Assembly (NCBI GenBank): GCA_021817025.1 | Contig: JAKAWF010000139.1 | Coordinates: 1-8,219, forward strand | Source: a bacterium | GTDB taxonomy: Bacteria; Chloroflexota; Dormibacteria; UBA8260; Bog-877 | Reading direction: 5' to 3' | Length of the DNA: 8,219 nucleotides | Shown here: in pieces, positions 1 to 5,350 of the stretch | How the letters are laid out: each line of letters begins with the position of its first letter | Position numbering within the stretch: position 1 is the stretch's first letter | The notes under the pieces: generated by a model | What the model saw: the letters and a program-made list of their open reading frames with translations, nothing else | Database searches by the model: none | Told to the model about the DNA's origin: nothing | Translations under genes and position numbers: made by a program

Positions 1-630
1 GGTTTCGGCCGGCTTGAGGATCACGCAATTGCCGGCCACCAGCGCTGCCGTCGTCATGCCGGTTGCCAGAGCCAGGGGGAAGTTCCAAGGCGAGATTACC
101 GCCCCGACTCCCAGTGGCAGATAGCGGAACTCGGAGATCTCCCCGGGCCACGTGACCATCCGGTCCCGGGAGGGCAGCTCTAGCGCCTGGCGGGCGTACC
201 ACTCCATCAGGTCGACGGCCTCGGCGGCCTCGCCGTCAGCCTCGTCCCAGGGCTTGCCGACCTCGTAGACCATCAGGGCGGCCAACTCGTGGCGACGCCG
301 CCTGATCACCTCCGCCGCCCGGAAGAGGAGCTGTGCCCTCTGGTCCACCGGCGTCCGGGACCATCCCGGGAACGCGGCCCAGCCGGCCGCGACCGCTTTC
401 TCAACATGGGTCGGCTCAGCCGCCGCATGGCGCCCGACCAGCTGCTCCGGATGGGCGGGATTGAAGGAGTCGATCACCGACTCGGTCGCCACCTCCTCAC
501 CCCCGATCAGCAGCGGATAGCTGCGTCCAAGCTGAGCCCCGATCCGCGCTAGGGCGGCCTCGAAATCGCGTCGGTTGGACGCCATTGAAAAGTCCAGACC
601 CGGCTCGTTGTGAAACCCAGGGATGCTCAT
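1..630 (-). CDS. pruA: L-glutamate gamma-semialdehyde (P5C) dehydrogenase, N-terminal 210 residues, runs off left edge
   Basis: Oxidises L-glutamate gamma-semialdehyde, the open form of pyrroline-5-carboxylate, to glutamate with NAD+; this is the second step of proline catabolism in the cytoplasm. It is recognisable by eye as the RocA/PruA-type aldehyde dehydrogenase: an N-terminal [16 protein letters not shown] segment, [10 protein letters not shown] near residue 38, [11 protein letters not shown] near 56, [26 protein letters not shown] at about 123-148, and the cofactor-site block [10 protein letters not shown] at 176-185 with the conserved aldehyde-dehydrogenase Asn183, followed by ILKPAET (Lys206) at the edge. 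The catalytic Cys and general-base Glu lie outside the window, so activity cannot be judged. The ATG at 630 has a good ribosome binding site (AGGAGA, 638-643, 7 nt away). It lies 58 bp downstream of proline dehydrogenase on the same strand and is probably cotranscribed. Family assignment is firm; the symbol follows mycobacterial usage. Confidence 0.94.
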   Translation of the reverse strand, partial: MSIPGFHNEPGLDFSMASNRRDFEAALARIGAQLGRSYPLLIGGEEVATESVIDSFNPAHPEQLVGRHAAAEPTHVEKAVAAGWAAFPGWSRTPVDQRAQLLFRAAEVIRRRRHELAALMVYEVGKPWDEADGEAAEAVDLMEWYARQALELPSRDRMVTWPGEISEFRYLPLGVGAVISPWNFPLALATGMTTAALVAGNCVILKPAET

Positions 631-637
631 CTGCTGT

Positions 638-643
638 TCTCCT
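638..643 (-). promoter_or_regulatory. Ribosome binding site of the P5C dehydrogenase gene
   Basis: On the minus strand AGGAGA lies 7 nt before the ATG at 630. It is one of the clearest Shine-Dalgarno sequences in the window and fixes the start. The 58-bp gap to the upstream stop contains no convincing terminator. Confidence 0.7.
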
Positions 644-688
644 ACTTTGTGATTTGCCAGCCCGCCGAGGCGTCCCCCCGCCGCCGCC

Positions 689-1618
689 TCAGTGCCGAGC
701 CAGGTTGCGGGCCAGGAATAGGACGTTCGCCGGCCGCTCAGCCAGCCGCCGCATGAAGAACGGGTACCAGTGAGTGCCGTAGGACGTGGCCACCAGCACC
801 GTGTAGCCACGGGCGACTAGGGACCGCTGCAGCTGCGGTCTGACCCCATATAGCATCTGGAACTCGAAGCGCTCGCGGGGTATCCCTCGACGTGTGGTGA
901 AGTCCACGGCGTGCTCGATGATCCGTTCATCGTGGGTGGCCACGGCGGTGTACCCGGCGCTACCCAGCGCCACCTCCAGCATCCGCACATAGTTGCGATC
1001 CACGTCGCTCTTGTGGGGAAAGGCAACTTCCCGGCTCTCGAGGTAGGCGCCTTTGACCAGCCTTAGATTGGGGGCCAGCGGCAGCAGTGCCTCCAGATCG
1101 GCGGCGCTCCGATAAAGATAGGACTGCAATACCGCGCCCACGTTGTCGTAGCCGCGTTCGCGAAGTCTCCGATAGACGCGGAGCGTGGCGTCGACATGCC
1201 CCGAGTCCTCCATGTCGATCCGCATCGTGAGGCCCAGGCTGCGAGCCACGTCAAGCAGCTGGGCCAGGTTGCCCTCCGCCAAGTCCTCGCGGAGATCCAG
1301 CCCCATCAGGGTCAGCTTGACTGCCACATTGGCCGTGAGCTGCTCCGACGCGAGGCGCCTGAGCAGAGCCTCATAGTCGTGGACGGCACTGAGAGCGTCC
1401 GCCTCGCTCTGAACTGCTTCGCCAAGCTCGGTGGCGTTACACCTGAAGCCCTGTTGGTTCAGGGTGCGGATCACCTGGACGCACTGGTCCAACGTCTCTC
1501 CGGCCACGAACCGGGAGGCCCCAAGACCCATCCCGTAGCGGCTCATGAACCTCTCGATCCGACGGTTGCCCGCGGCAGCCAGAATTGCGCTCCTAGCGGC
1601 GGCGTTCACAGACGGCAA
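689..1618 (-). CDS. pruB: Proline dehydrogenase, monofunctional (PutB/PruB type)
   Basis: FAD-dependent, membrane-associated enzyme that oxidises L-proline to pyrroline-5-carboxylate and passes electrons to the quinone pool. The 309-residue product has the usual length for the single-domain family. Visible blocks, in barrel order: KLTLMGLDL (101-109), MRIDMEDSG (132-140), VLQSYLYRS (163-171), LRLVKGAYLES (185-195), ATHDERII (227-234), FEFQMLYGVR (251-260) and the C-terminal YPFFMRRLAERPANV (285-299). The last holds the paired Arg290-Arg291 that in this family grips the substrate carboxylate. The start is a TTG preceded by AGGGGGG about 6 nt upstream; an in-frame TAG at 1634-1636 rules out a longer ATG version, and a GTG three codons in is the only close alternative. 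It sits 85 bp after the DadA-like gene and 58 bp before P5C dehydrogenase, a typical degradative gene order. Confidence 0.95.
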   Translation of the reverse strand: MPSVNAAARSAILAAAGNRRIERFMSRYGMGLGASRFVAGETLDQCVQVIRTLNQQGFRCNATELGEAVQSEADALSAVHDYEALLRRLASEQLTANVAVKLTLMGLDLREDLAEGNLAQLLDVARSLGLTMRIDMEDSGHVDATLRVYRRLRERGYDNVGAVLQSYLYRSAADLEALLPLAPNLRLVKGAYLESREVAFPHKSDVDRNYVRMLEVALGSAGYTAVATHDERIIEHAVDFTTRRGIPRERFEFQMLYGVRPQLQRSLVARGYTVLVATSYGTHWYPFFMRRLAERPANVLFLARNLARH

Positions 1619-1654
1619 CTTCAGCCCCCCTATCTAAGTTCCAGAGCAATCATC

Positions 1655-1687
1655 GCGCGGCCGCAAAAGATTTCGGTGCTGCCGCGC
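1655..1687 (-). repeat. Inverted repeat in the dadA-pruB intergenic gap
   Basis: Perfect 7-bp GC-only arms, GCGCGGC (1655-1661) and GCCGCGC (1681-1687), separated by 19 nt, occupy much of the 85-bp gap between the DadA-like gene and proline dehydrogenase. In minus-strand RNA this would be a stem with a large loop. No T-run follows, so it is not a good intrinsic terminator. It could set differential expression by mRNA processing, or be chance in GC-rich DNA. Confidence 0.3.
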
Positions 1688-1703
1688 CTAGGCTGTCGCA
1701 GGC

Positions 1704-2954
1704 TCAACTCCGAAAGCGCGCGGGTGAGAAGGCGGCAGTGAAGGCGGGCAGTGGGCGTCCCTCCAGCATATCCGCGACCAGCTCGCCGGTGGCGGGGGCC
1801 AAGGTAACGCCCAGCATGGCGTGGCCGGTGGCCGCTATCACATTGGGCACAGCTGGGAGCGGCCCGATCACCGGCAAGCCATCAGGCACCATGGGGCGCA
1901 AGCCAGCCCAAGGTGGCGATGGCTCGGCCAAGGCCAGCTTGGGCAGGTAGCGCACCGACGTGCGTAGCATCGCGGCGACCCGCCCCGGGTTGACTCTGGC
2001 CGTGTCGGTGCCCAGCTCCATGGTGCCTAGTACCCGGACCCCGTCCCGGTACGGTGAGATCGCCACTCTGGCCTCGCTGCGATAGATGGCGTGGCCGAGG
2101 GGCGGACTGCTGCTCGCGAAGGTGACGCTGTACCCCTTGCCCCCCTGCAGGGGGATCCTGGAACCCAGTCCGTGGCTGAGGCTGGCACTGTCAACTCCCG
2201 CCGCCAGCACGAACTCGTCGGCGTGAAGCCTGGCGCCCTCTGCTACGACAGCCGCCACGGCTCGGCCCCCCTCCGTCTGGAACTCAACCACCCTAGCCCC
2301 GACGAGGATCCGGACCCCGGCCTGCTCCAACCAGCGGCGCAGGCCAGACGTGAGAGCCTCGGGGCGGACATGAAAGTCCCCGGGAGCGAGTACTCCAGCA
2401 GCCGGCAGCCCGCCGGTGGCCGGCTCCGCCTGGCTCAACTGACTCCGCTCCAGGAAGGTTGCCGCAGGGAGTCCTGGAATCCCGCCCAACAGGGCCATCT
2501 CGTCCTCGGCCGCCTGACGGCTGAGAAAGAGCAGGAGCAGTCCGTGATGATGGGCCTCGAAGGCAACTCCCGCCTGCTCGAGGTGGCGGAACTGCTGAGC
2601 GGCTGACGAGGCGAAAGCGGCGACCGCGCTCAAGCCCAGATCGTGGTCACGTCGGTTGCAGTGGCGGGCGAAAGCGACCATCCAAGCCCAGGAGGCCGGG
2701 TCCAATCTGGGGCGGACCAGGAGGGGGCTATTCGGATTCAGCATCCACCCCAGCGCCTTGGCCAGCACCCCCGGCCCTGGTACCGGCGCGGAGAGCGATG
2801 GGCAGACCCATCCTCCGTTGCCTGAGGAAGCGGCTCCGCCAGGCTCTCGCGCCTCCGCCAAAGTGACTTCGAATCCCCGGCGGTGAAGCGAGTAGGCACA
2901 GCAGAGTCCGATGACTCCTCCACCGATCACGAGCACCGACCCGGCGGACCTCAC
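1704..2954 (-). CDS. dadA: DadA-type FAD-dependent D-amino-acid dehydrogenase (DAO superfamily)
   Basis: Expected to oxidise a D-amino or imino acid to the corresponding 2-oxo or imino product, with electrons passed to the respiratory chain. From the chosen start it has 416 residues (E. coli DadA has about 432). An N-terminal Rossmann dinucleotide motif, VLVIGGGVIG (Gly11, Gly13, Gly16), is followed by the DadA-like SSGNGGWVCPS segment and a PGPGVLAKALGWML stretch. The C-terminal half has GGKGYSVTF, WAGLRPMVPDGLPVIG, ATGHAMLGVTLAPATGELVADML and a final FSPARF, all aligning by eye with E. coli DadA. Start choice: the frame stays open far upstream, but homology begins at SVLVIGGG. GTG at 2954 is preferred, with a purine-rich GGGGAAAG upstream; GTG at 2969 is possible. 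First gene of the minus-strand unit with pruB and pruA, so a D-proline or D-hydroxyproline-like substrate is plausible, but this is inference. Confidence 0.88.
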   Translation of the reverse strand: MRSAGSVLVIGGGVIGLCCAYSLHRRGFEVTLAEAREPGGAASSGNGGWVCPSLSAPVPGPGVLAKALGWMLNPNSPLLVRPRLDPASWAWMVAFARHCNRRDHDLGLSAVAAFASSAAQQFRHLEQAGVAFEAHHHGLLLLFLSRQAAEDEMALLGGIPGLPAATFLERSQLSQAEPATGGLPAAGVLAPGDFHVRPEALTSGLRRWLEQAGVRILVGARVVEFQTEGGRAVAAVVAEGARLHADEFVLAAGVDSASLSHGLGSRIPLQGGKGYSVTFASSSPPLGHAIYRSEARVAISPYRDGVRVLGTMELGTDTARVNPGRVAAMLRTSVRYLPKLALAEPSPPWAGLRPMVPDGLPVIGPLPAVPNVIAATGHAMLGVTLAPATGELVADMLEGRPLPAFTAAFSPARFRS

Positions 2955-3061
2955 TCCCGCTTTCCCCACCCCTACCACCCCTTTGAGACCGAACTTCCCA
3001 ATTCCGCGGGTCTTCGGACCGGACGTCGCCGATCCCCCGCAGGAGGCGCCAGCAACCATCC

Positions 3062-3074
3062 CCGGGTGACCCGG
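3062..3074. repeat. 13-bp palindrome abutting the -35 box, candidate operator
   Basis: CCGGGTGACCCGG is a perfect inverted repeat (6-bp arms, one central base) that ends exactly where the TTGACA -35 element begins. Its core GGTGACC recurs at 3122-3128, just downstream of the predicted transcription start, so the promoter is bracketed by two copies whose centres are 57 bp apart. GGT/ACC half-sites are common in operators of FCD-type GntR proteins (known for the family). The core also occurs in coding DNA near 3745, so chance cannot be excluded. Confidence 0.4.
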
Positions 3075-3104
3075 TTGACACGGGACACCCGACGGTTCTA
3101 TAGA
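3075..3104 (+). promoter_or_regulatory. Sigma70-type promoter of the SoxB-like oxidoreductase gene
   Basis: TTGACA (3075-3080, perfect -35 consensus) and TATAGA (3099-3104, one mismatch from the -10 consensus) are separated by 18 nt. Transcription would start near 3111, giving a leader of about 170 nt before the ATG at 3282. The -10 lies inside a perfect 10-bp palindrome, TTCTATAGAA (3096-3105). Spacing and flanking bases match the transporter promoter at 5254-5283. Confidence 0.7.
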
Positions 3105-3119
3105 AAGTATCACTACGGT
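3095..3119 (+). promoter_or_regulatory. Shared bipartite element GTTCTATA-N11-TACGGT, copy 1
   Basis: GTTCTATA (3095-3102) and TACGGT (3114-3119) are separated by 11 nt, covering the -10 box and the predicted transcription start. The same two blocks with identical spacing occur at 5274-5298 before the transporter operon. The TACGGT block lies beyond the core promoter, so RNA polymerase preference alone does not explain it; a repressor site is the simplest reading. In this copy CGGT is followed after 6 nt by ACCG, a small inverted repeat. Confidence 0.6.
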
Positions 3120-3175
3120 ATGGTGACCGCCCAACCGGAGCGGAGGTGGCGAATTTCCCTGGATGGAGGTAGACG

Positions 3176-3265
3176 GTGGCCAGAACTGAAATCGGAACTT
3201 CCGCACCGGTGGCGAGCCCCTCTCTCCTCCGCGCGGGGCAGCCGGGTCGAGGGGCGGACAGTTGA
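3176..3265 (+). CDS. Possible 29-residue upstream ORF (leader peptide)
   Basis: A GTG at 3176 has GGAGGT 5 nt upstream, one of the strongest Shine-Dalgarno matches in the window. The frame runs 29 codons to TGA at 3263-3265, ending 16 nt before the ATG of the SoxB-like gene, which itself lacks an obvious ribosome site. The peptide starts MARTEIGTSA and has no recognisable domain or regulatory amino-acid run. It is out of frame with the downstream gene. It might couple translation to the oxidoreductase, or be a chance ORF in a GC-rich leader. Confidence 0.25.
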   Translation: MARTEIGTSAPVASPSLLRAGQPGRGADS

Positions 3266-3281
3266 CCCGCCCAATCCCGTG

Positions 3282-4436
3282 ATGGGAGGGTCGCTGCCAG
3301 CCGGTGCTGAGATCACCATCATTGGTGGGGGCGCGATGGGCTGCAGTCTCGCCTTCCACCTCGCAGCCCGGGGCCGAAAACCCCTGGTGCTGGAGCGGGG
3401 ACGTCTCGGTGGCGGGTCCACCGGCAGGTGTGCCGGCGGCGTTCGCCAGCAGTTCTCCACCGCGGTAAACATTCGTCTGGGCCAGCGCGCGATTCAACTT
3501 CTGGAACAGTTCCAGGCGACCACTGGGACGGATCCGCAGTATCAGCCCATCGGCTACCTGCTCTTGGCCACCTCAGGGCCTCAGGCCGAGGCACTGGCCC
3601 GCGACGTCTCCCTGCAGCGCCTCCTCAAGGTGCCCGTGGAGGTTCTGGGCTCCTCCGAGGTCGCACGGCTCGTCCCTGGGTTGCGGACTGACGACGTCCT
3701 CACAGCCAGCCTTTGTCCCAGCGATGGGCTGGCCGGCCCCAGCGAGGTGACCAACGGCTACGCCGCCGCCGCCGTCCGGCTGGGAGCTCAGGTCGAGGAG
3801 GGGGTCGAGGTGGTGGGGATCGATCTCCAAGGAGAGAAAGTGGTCGGAGTTCGCACCGACTGCGGTTCAGTCTCGACCCCGGAGATCGTGGTTTGCACCG
3901 GCCCCCAGTCCCGCCGCCTCGGCGAGATGGCCGCCATCGCGATCCAGGTGGACCCCCTGAAGCGGCACGTGCTGCTAACCGAGCCGTTTCCTGGGCAACC
4001 AAGCCAGAGTCCGATGACCATTGACCTGGCCACCGGCTTCTACTTTCACCCGGAGGGTGATGGTCTGCTGATGGGGATGGGCGATCCCTCGCAGCCCTTC
4101 GGTGATGATCTAAGCGTTGACTGGGGCTTCCTGCCCAGTGTGGTCGCCGAAGGGAGCCGAAGGCTGCCGGCCCTGGAAGGAGCCGCGCTTCGGACGGCGT
4201 GGGCAGGCCTCTACGAGATGACCCCCGACCGCCAACCGCTGGTGGGCAGCGTGCCCGCGCGTCCGGGCCTCTGGCTCGCCTGTGGGTTCTCGGGCCATGG
4301 CTTCATGATGGCGCCGCCGGTGGGGGAGAGCCTGGCAGCCGTGATGTGTGGTTCGCTTCCCCGTGTGGAGCTGGACCCTTTCGCCCCACTTCGCTTTACC
4401 GGCGGCACGCTGGCCCCCGAGTCGGTGTTCATATGA
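3282..4436 (+). CDS. FAD-dependent oxidoreductase, DAO superfamily, SoxB / sarcosine-oxidase-beta-like
   Basis: Likely oxidises a secondary or tertiary amine or imino acid (sarcosine-, dimethylglycine-, proline- or N-methylproline-like). The 384-residue protein opens with the FAD Rossmann motif ITIIGGGAMG (11-20), then the family block GGVRQQFST and a central NGYAAAAVRLGAQVEEGVEV segment. The C-terminal part has FYFHPEGDGLLMGMGDP, GLYEMTPDRQPLVG (309-322) and GFSGHGFMMAP (335-345). Gly309 occupies the place of the covalent-flavin Cys of monomeric sarcosine oxidase, so FAD is probably non-covalent. ATG 3282 is chosen because homology starts within ten residues; the frame is open upstream, but that part looks non-coding, and Shine-Dalgarno support is poor. 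It has its own strong promoter, related to that of the transporter. No partner subunit (SoxA, SoxD, SoxG or a ferredoxin-like protein) lies in the window, so it may act alone. Confidence 0.86.
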   Translation: MGGSLPAGAEITIIGGGAMGCSLAFHLAARGRKPLVLERGRLGGGSTGRCAGGVRQQFSTAVNIRLGQRAIQLLEQFQATTGTDPQYQPIGYLLLATSGPQAEALARDVSLQRLLKVPVEVLGSSEVARLVPGLRTDDVLTASLCPSDGLAGPSEVTNGYAAAAVRLGAQVEEGVEVVGIDLQGEKVVGVRTDCGSVSTPEIVVCTGPQSRRLGEMAAIAIQVDPLKRHVLLTEPFPGQPSQSPMTIDLATGFYFHPEGDGLLMGMGDPSQPFGDDLSVDWGFLPSVVAEGSRRLPALEGAALRTAWAGLYEMTPDRQPLVGSVPARPGLWLACGFSGHGFMMAPPVGESLAAVMCGSLPRVELDPFAPLRFTGGTLAPESVFI

Positions 4437-4527
4437 CTAGCGCGTCGATCTCCAGTTCGCGCTCGGCAACGGCCACTGCCGCCGACAGGCTGGTGAGCTG
4501 CTCGGATCGACGGTCAACCATCCCCAT
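4429..4527 (-). CDS. Possible 32-residue small ORF overlapping the regulator's 3' end
   Basis: In the frame +1 to the GntR-family gene, an ATG at 4527 (or 4521) opens a frame through the regulator's stop to TGA at 4429-4431, overlapping the convergent oxidoreductase stop by 8 bp. It encodes MGMVDRRSEQL followed by a Leu/Ala/Glu-rich stretch that looks helical. By my count 24 of 32 third positions are G or C, as in real genes here. It could be a translationally coupled micro-protein, the natural C-terminus of the regulator displaced by a frameshift, or chance. No terminator is visible in this convergent junction. Confidence 0.25.
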   Translation of the reverse strand: MGMVDRRSEQLTSLSAAVAVAERELEIDALVI

Positions 4528-5212
4528 CACGGCCCGCCCAGAGGCCGCGAGTGTGCTGCAGATGCCGGCGCATCTGGGCCTCCACCAGAGCCACATTCCA
4601 GCTTTCCAGAGCGTCGAGCAGGTCGCCGTGTTCGGCCGCGGTGTGGACCAAATCTCCGCCTGCCGCCAGGCTCGCGATCCCGTGCAGCCGAGCCTCGTCG
4701 CGGAGCCTCGCTACCATGTCGACCAGCCGTCGGTTGCCGAGTCCGGCGAGTACTTCCAGATGGAAGGTGCGGTCAGTCCAGAGGAACGCGATGAGCTGGC
4801 GGTGCTGCGCCTGGGTCACGAGCTCGCCGGCCAGGCGTCGAAGCAGCGGAGTGTCCAAGGTGGCCCGCTCGCGGGCCACCCGGACCACGGCCGGTAGCTC
4901 AACCAGCAGGCGGAGCTCGTACAGTTCGTCGAGATCATGCTCGCTCAGCACCGGTACCCTGAAGCCGCGGTTGCGAACAACCTCGATCAGGCCTTCGCCG
5001 GCGAGGTCGAACAAGGCCTCGCGAATCGGGGTAGCTGAGACTCCCAGCTGAGTGGCGAAATAGGACACTGGGTGAAGCTCCCCGGCCCCAATCTGGCCGG
5101 CAACGATGCTGCCCCGAATGGCGCCTCTAGCCCGGTCCCTGAGGCTAGCCTTATCGAGCGCAGGAAGTCCATTGTCCGCAGCGGTGGCCCCGTCGGGCGC
5201 CACGGCCCCCAC
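4514..5212 (-). CDS. GntR-family transcriptional regulator, FadR/FCD subfamily
   Basis: Ligand-responsive DNA-binding protein, probably the local repressor. From GTG 5212 it has 232 residues. An N-terminal winged helix-turn-helix (about 20-88) contains LGVSATPIREALFDLAGEGLIEV and the wing RNRGFRV. An all-helical FCD ligand domain (about 95-223) follows. All four expected metal ligands are visible: Asp147 and His151 in WTDRTFH, His195 in AAEHGDLLDAL and His217 in MRRHLQH. The domain can therefore probably bind a metal and, through it, a carboxylate effector, which suits amino-acid sensing. GTG 5212 is preferred because AGGAGG (5221-5226) lies 8 nt upstream; ATG 5269 lacks a ribosome site and would place coding sequence inside the transporter promoter. 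The gene lies between two units whose promoters share one motif, making it the leading candidate for their regulator. Confidence 0.9.
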   Translation of the reverse strand: MGAVAPDGATAADNGLPALDKASLRDRARGAIRGSIVAGQIGAGELHPVSYFATQLGVSATPIREALFDLAGEGLIEVVRNRGFRVPVLSEHDLDELYELRLLVELPAVVRVARERATLDTPLLRRLAGELVTQAQHRQLIAFLWTDRTFHLEVLAGLGNRRLVDMVARLRDEARLHGIASLAAGGDLVHTAAEHGDLLDALESWNVALVEAQMRRHLQHTRGLWAGRDGDG

Positions 5213-5220
5213 CCCTGGGA

Positions 5221-5226
5221 CCTCCT
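5221..5226 (-). promoter_or_regulatory. Ribosome binding site fixing the GTG start of the GntR-family gene
   Basis: On the minus strand a perfect AGGAGG sits 8 nt before GTG 5212. It argues against the in-frame ATG at 5269, which has no Shine-Dalgarno sequence and would add 19 residues unlike the family N-terminus. Confidence 0.65.
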
Positions 5227-5253
5227 GGCGAGCGGCGAGCTTACGCCTGCCTA

Positions 5254-5283
5254 TTGACTCCGACCCCATTCCCGTTCTATATA
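5254..5283 (+). promoter_or_regulatory. Sigma70-type promoter of the ABC transporter operon
   Basis: TTGACT (5254-5259) and TATATA (5278-5283) are separated by 18 nt, the same spacing as in the SoxB-like gene promoter. The start point would be near 5290, giving a leader of about 60 nt. The 138-bp gap between the regulator and the binding protein must also hold the regulator's own leftward promoter; the symmetrical TATATA could serve both strands, but I see no good leftward -35. Confidence 0.65.
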
Positions 5284-5298
5284 ACACAGAGTTACGGT
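5274..5298 (+). promoter_or_regulatory. Shared bipartite element GTTCTATA-N11-TACGGT, copy 2
   Basis: GTTCTATA (5274-5281) and TACGGT (5293-5298) match copy 1 exactly in bases and spacing, over the -10 box and predicted start of the transporter promoter. A TAAC-N5-GTTA inverted repeat (5282-5294) lies across the start point in this copy only. The location suits a repressor that blocks RNA polymerase. Confidence 0.6.
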
Positions 5299-5326
5299 GG
5301 AGCACGGAGCGAGTGGACCTCCACCG
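5295..5326 (+). repeat. 8-bp inverted repeat in the transporter leader
   Basis: CGGTGGAG (5295-5302) and CTCCACCG (5319-5326) are perfect arms with a 16-nt loop, placed at the 5' end of the predicted transcript. The left arm begins inside the TACGGT block. It could be a 5' stabilising RNA stem or part of a DNA operator. It ends about 11 nt before the ribosome binding site, so it need not hide it. Confidence 0.45.
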
Positions 5327-5350
5327 ACGAAGTACGGGAGGGTCGAACCC

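Larger units (their letters stand above)
2955..3281. other. Divergent intergenic region between the two FAD oxidoreductase genes
   Basis: About 327 bp separate the DadA-like gene from the SoxB-like gene. Open frames cross it on both strands, but their translations (Pro-, Arg- and Gly-rich) resemble no flavoprotein N-terminus, so I treat it as non-coding. It holds a near-consensus rightward promoter (3075-3104), a conserved downstream block (3114-3119), palindromes beside the promoter (3062-3074 and 3096-3105) and a possible short upstream ORF (3176-3265). I see no convincing leftward promoter for the dadA-pruB-pruA unit, although the TTCTATAGAA palindrome could serve as a -10 on either strand. 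Confidence 0.6.

Noticed and set aside
1196..1741. Plus-strand 181-codon ORF opposite proline dehydrogenase
   Set aside because: It mirrors the coding frame of a well-conserved enzyme and shows no domain of its own.
1704..3497. A 597-residue reading of the DadA-like gene starting at 3497
   Set aside because: The extra residues are Pro/Gly/Arg-rich without family resemblance, overlap the N-terminus of the SoxB-like gene on the opposite strand and run through its promoter. Homology begins at the Rossmann motif just after 2954.
2883..4436. A 517-residue reading of the SoxB-like gene starting at 2883 (or one from ATG 3120)
   Set aside because: The added N-terminus would overlap the 5' end of the DadA-like gene or start right at the promoter, and shows no domain. 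The FAD motif sits ten residues after ATG 3282, as expected for the family.
1704..4436. The two FAD oxidoreductases as subunits of one heteromeric proline dehydrogenase or sarcosine oxidase complex
   Set aside because: They are divergently transcribed, each has its own complete DAO-type fold, and no iron-sulfur, SoxD/SoxG-like or second NAD(P)-binding subunit is present in the window.
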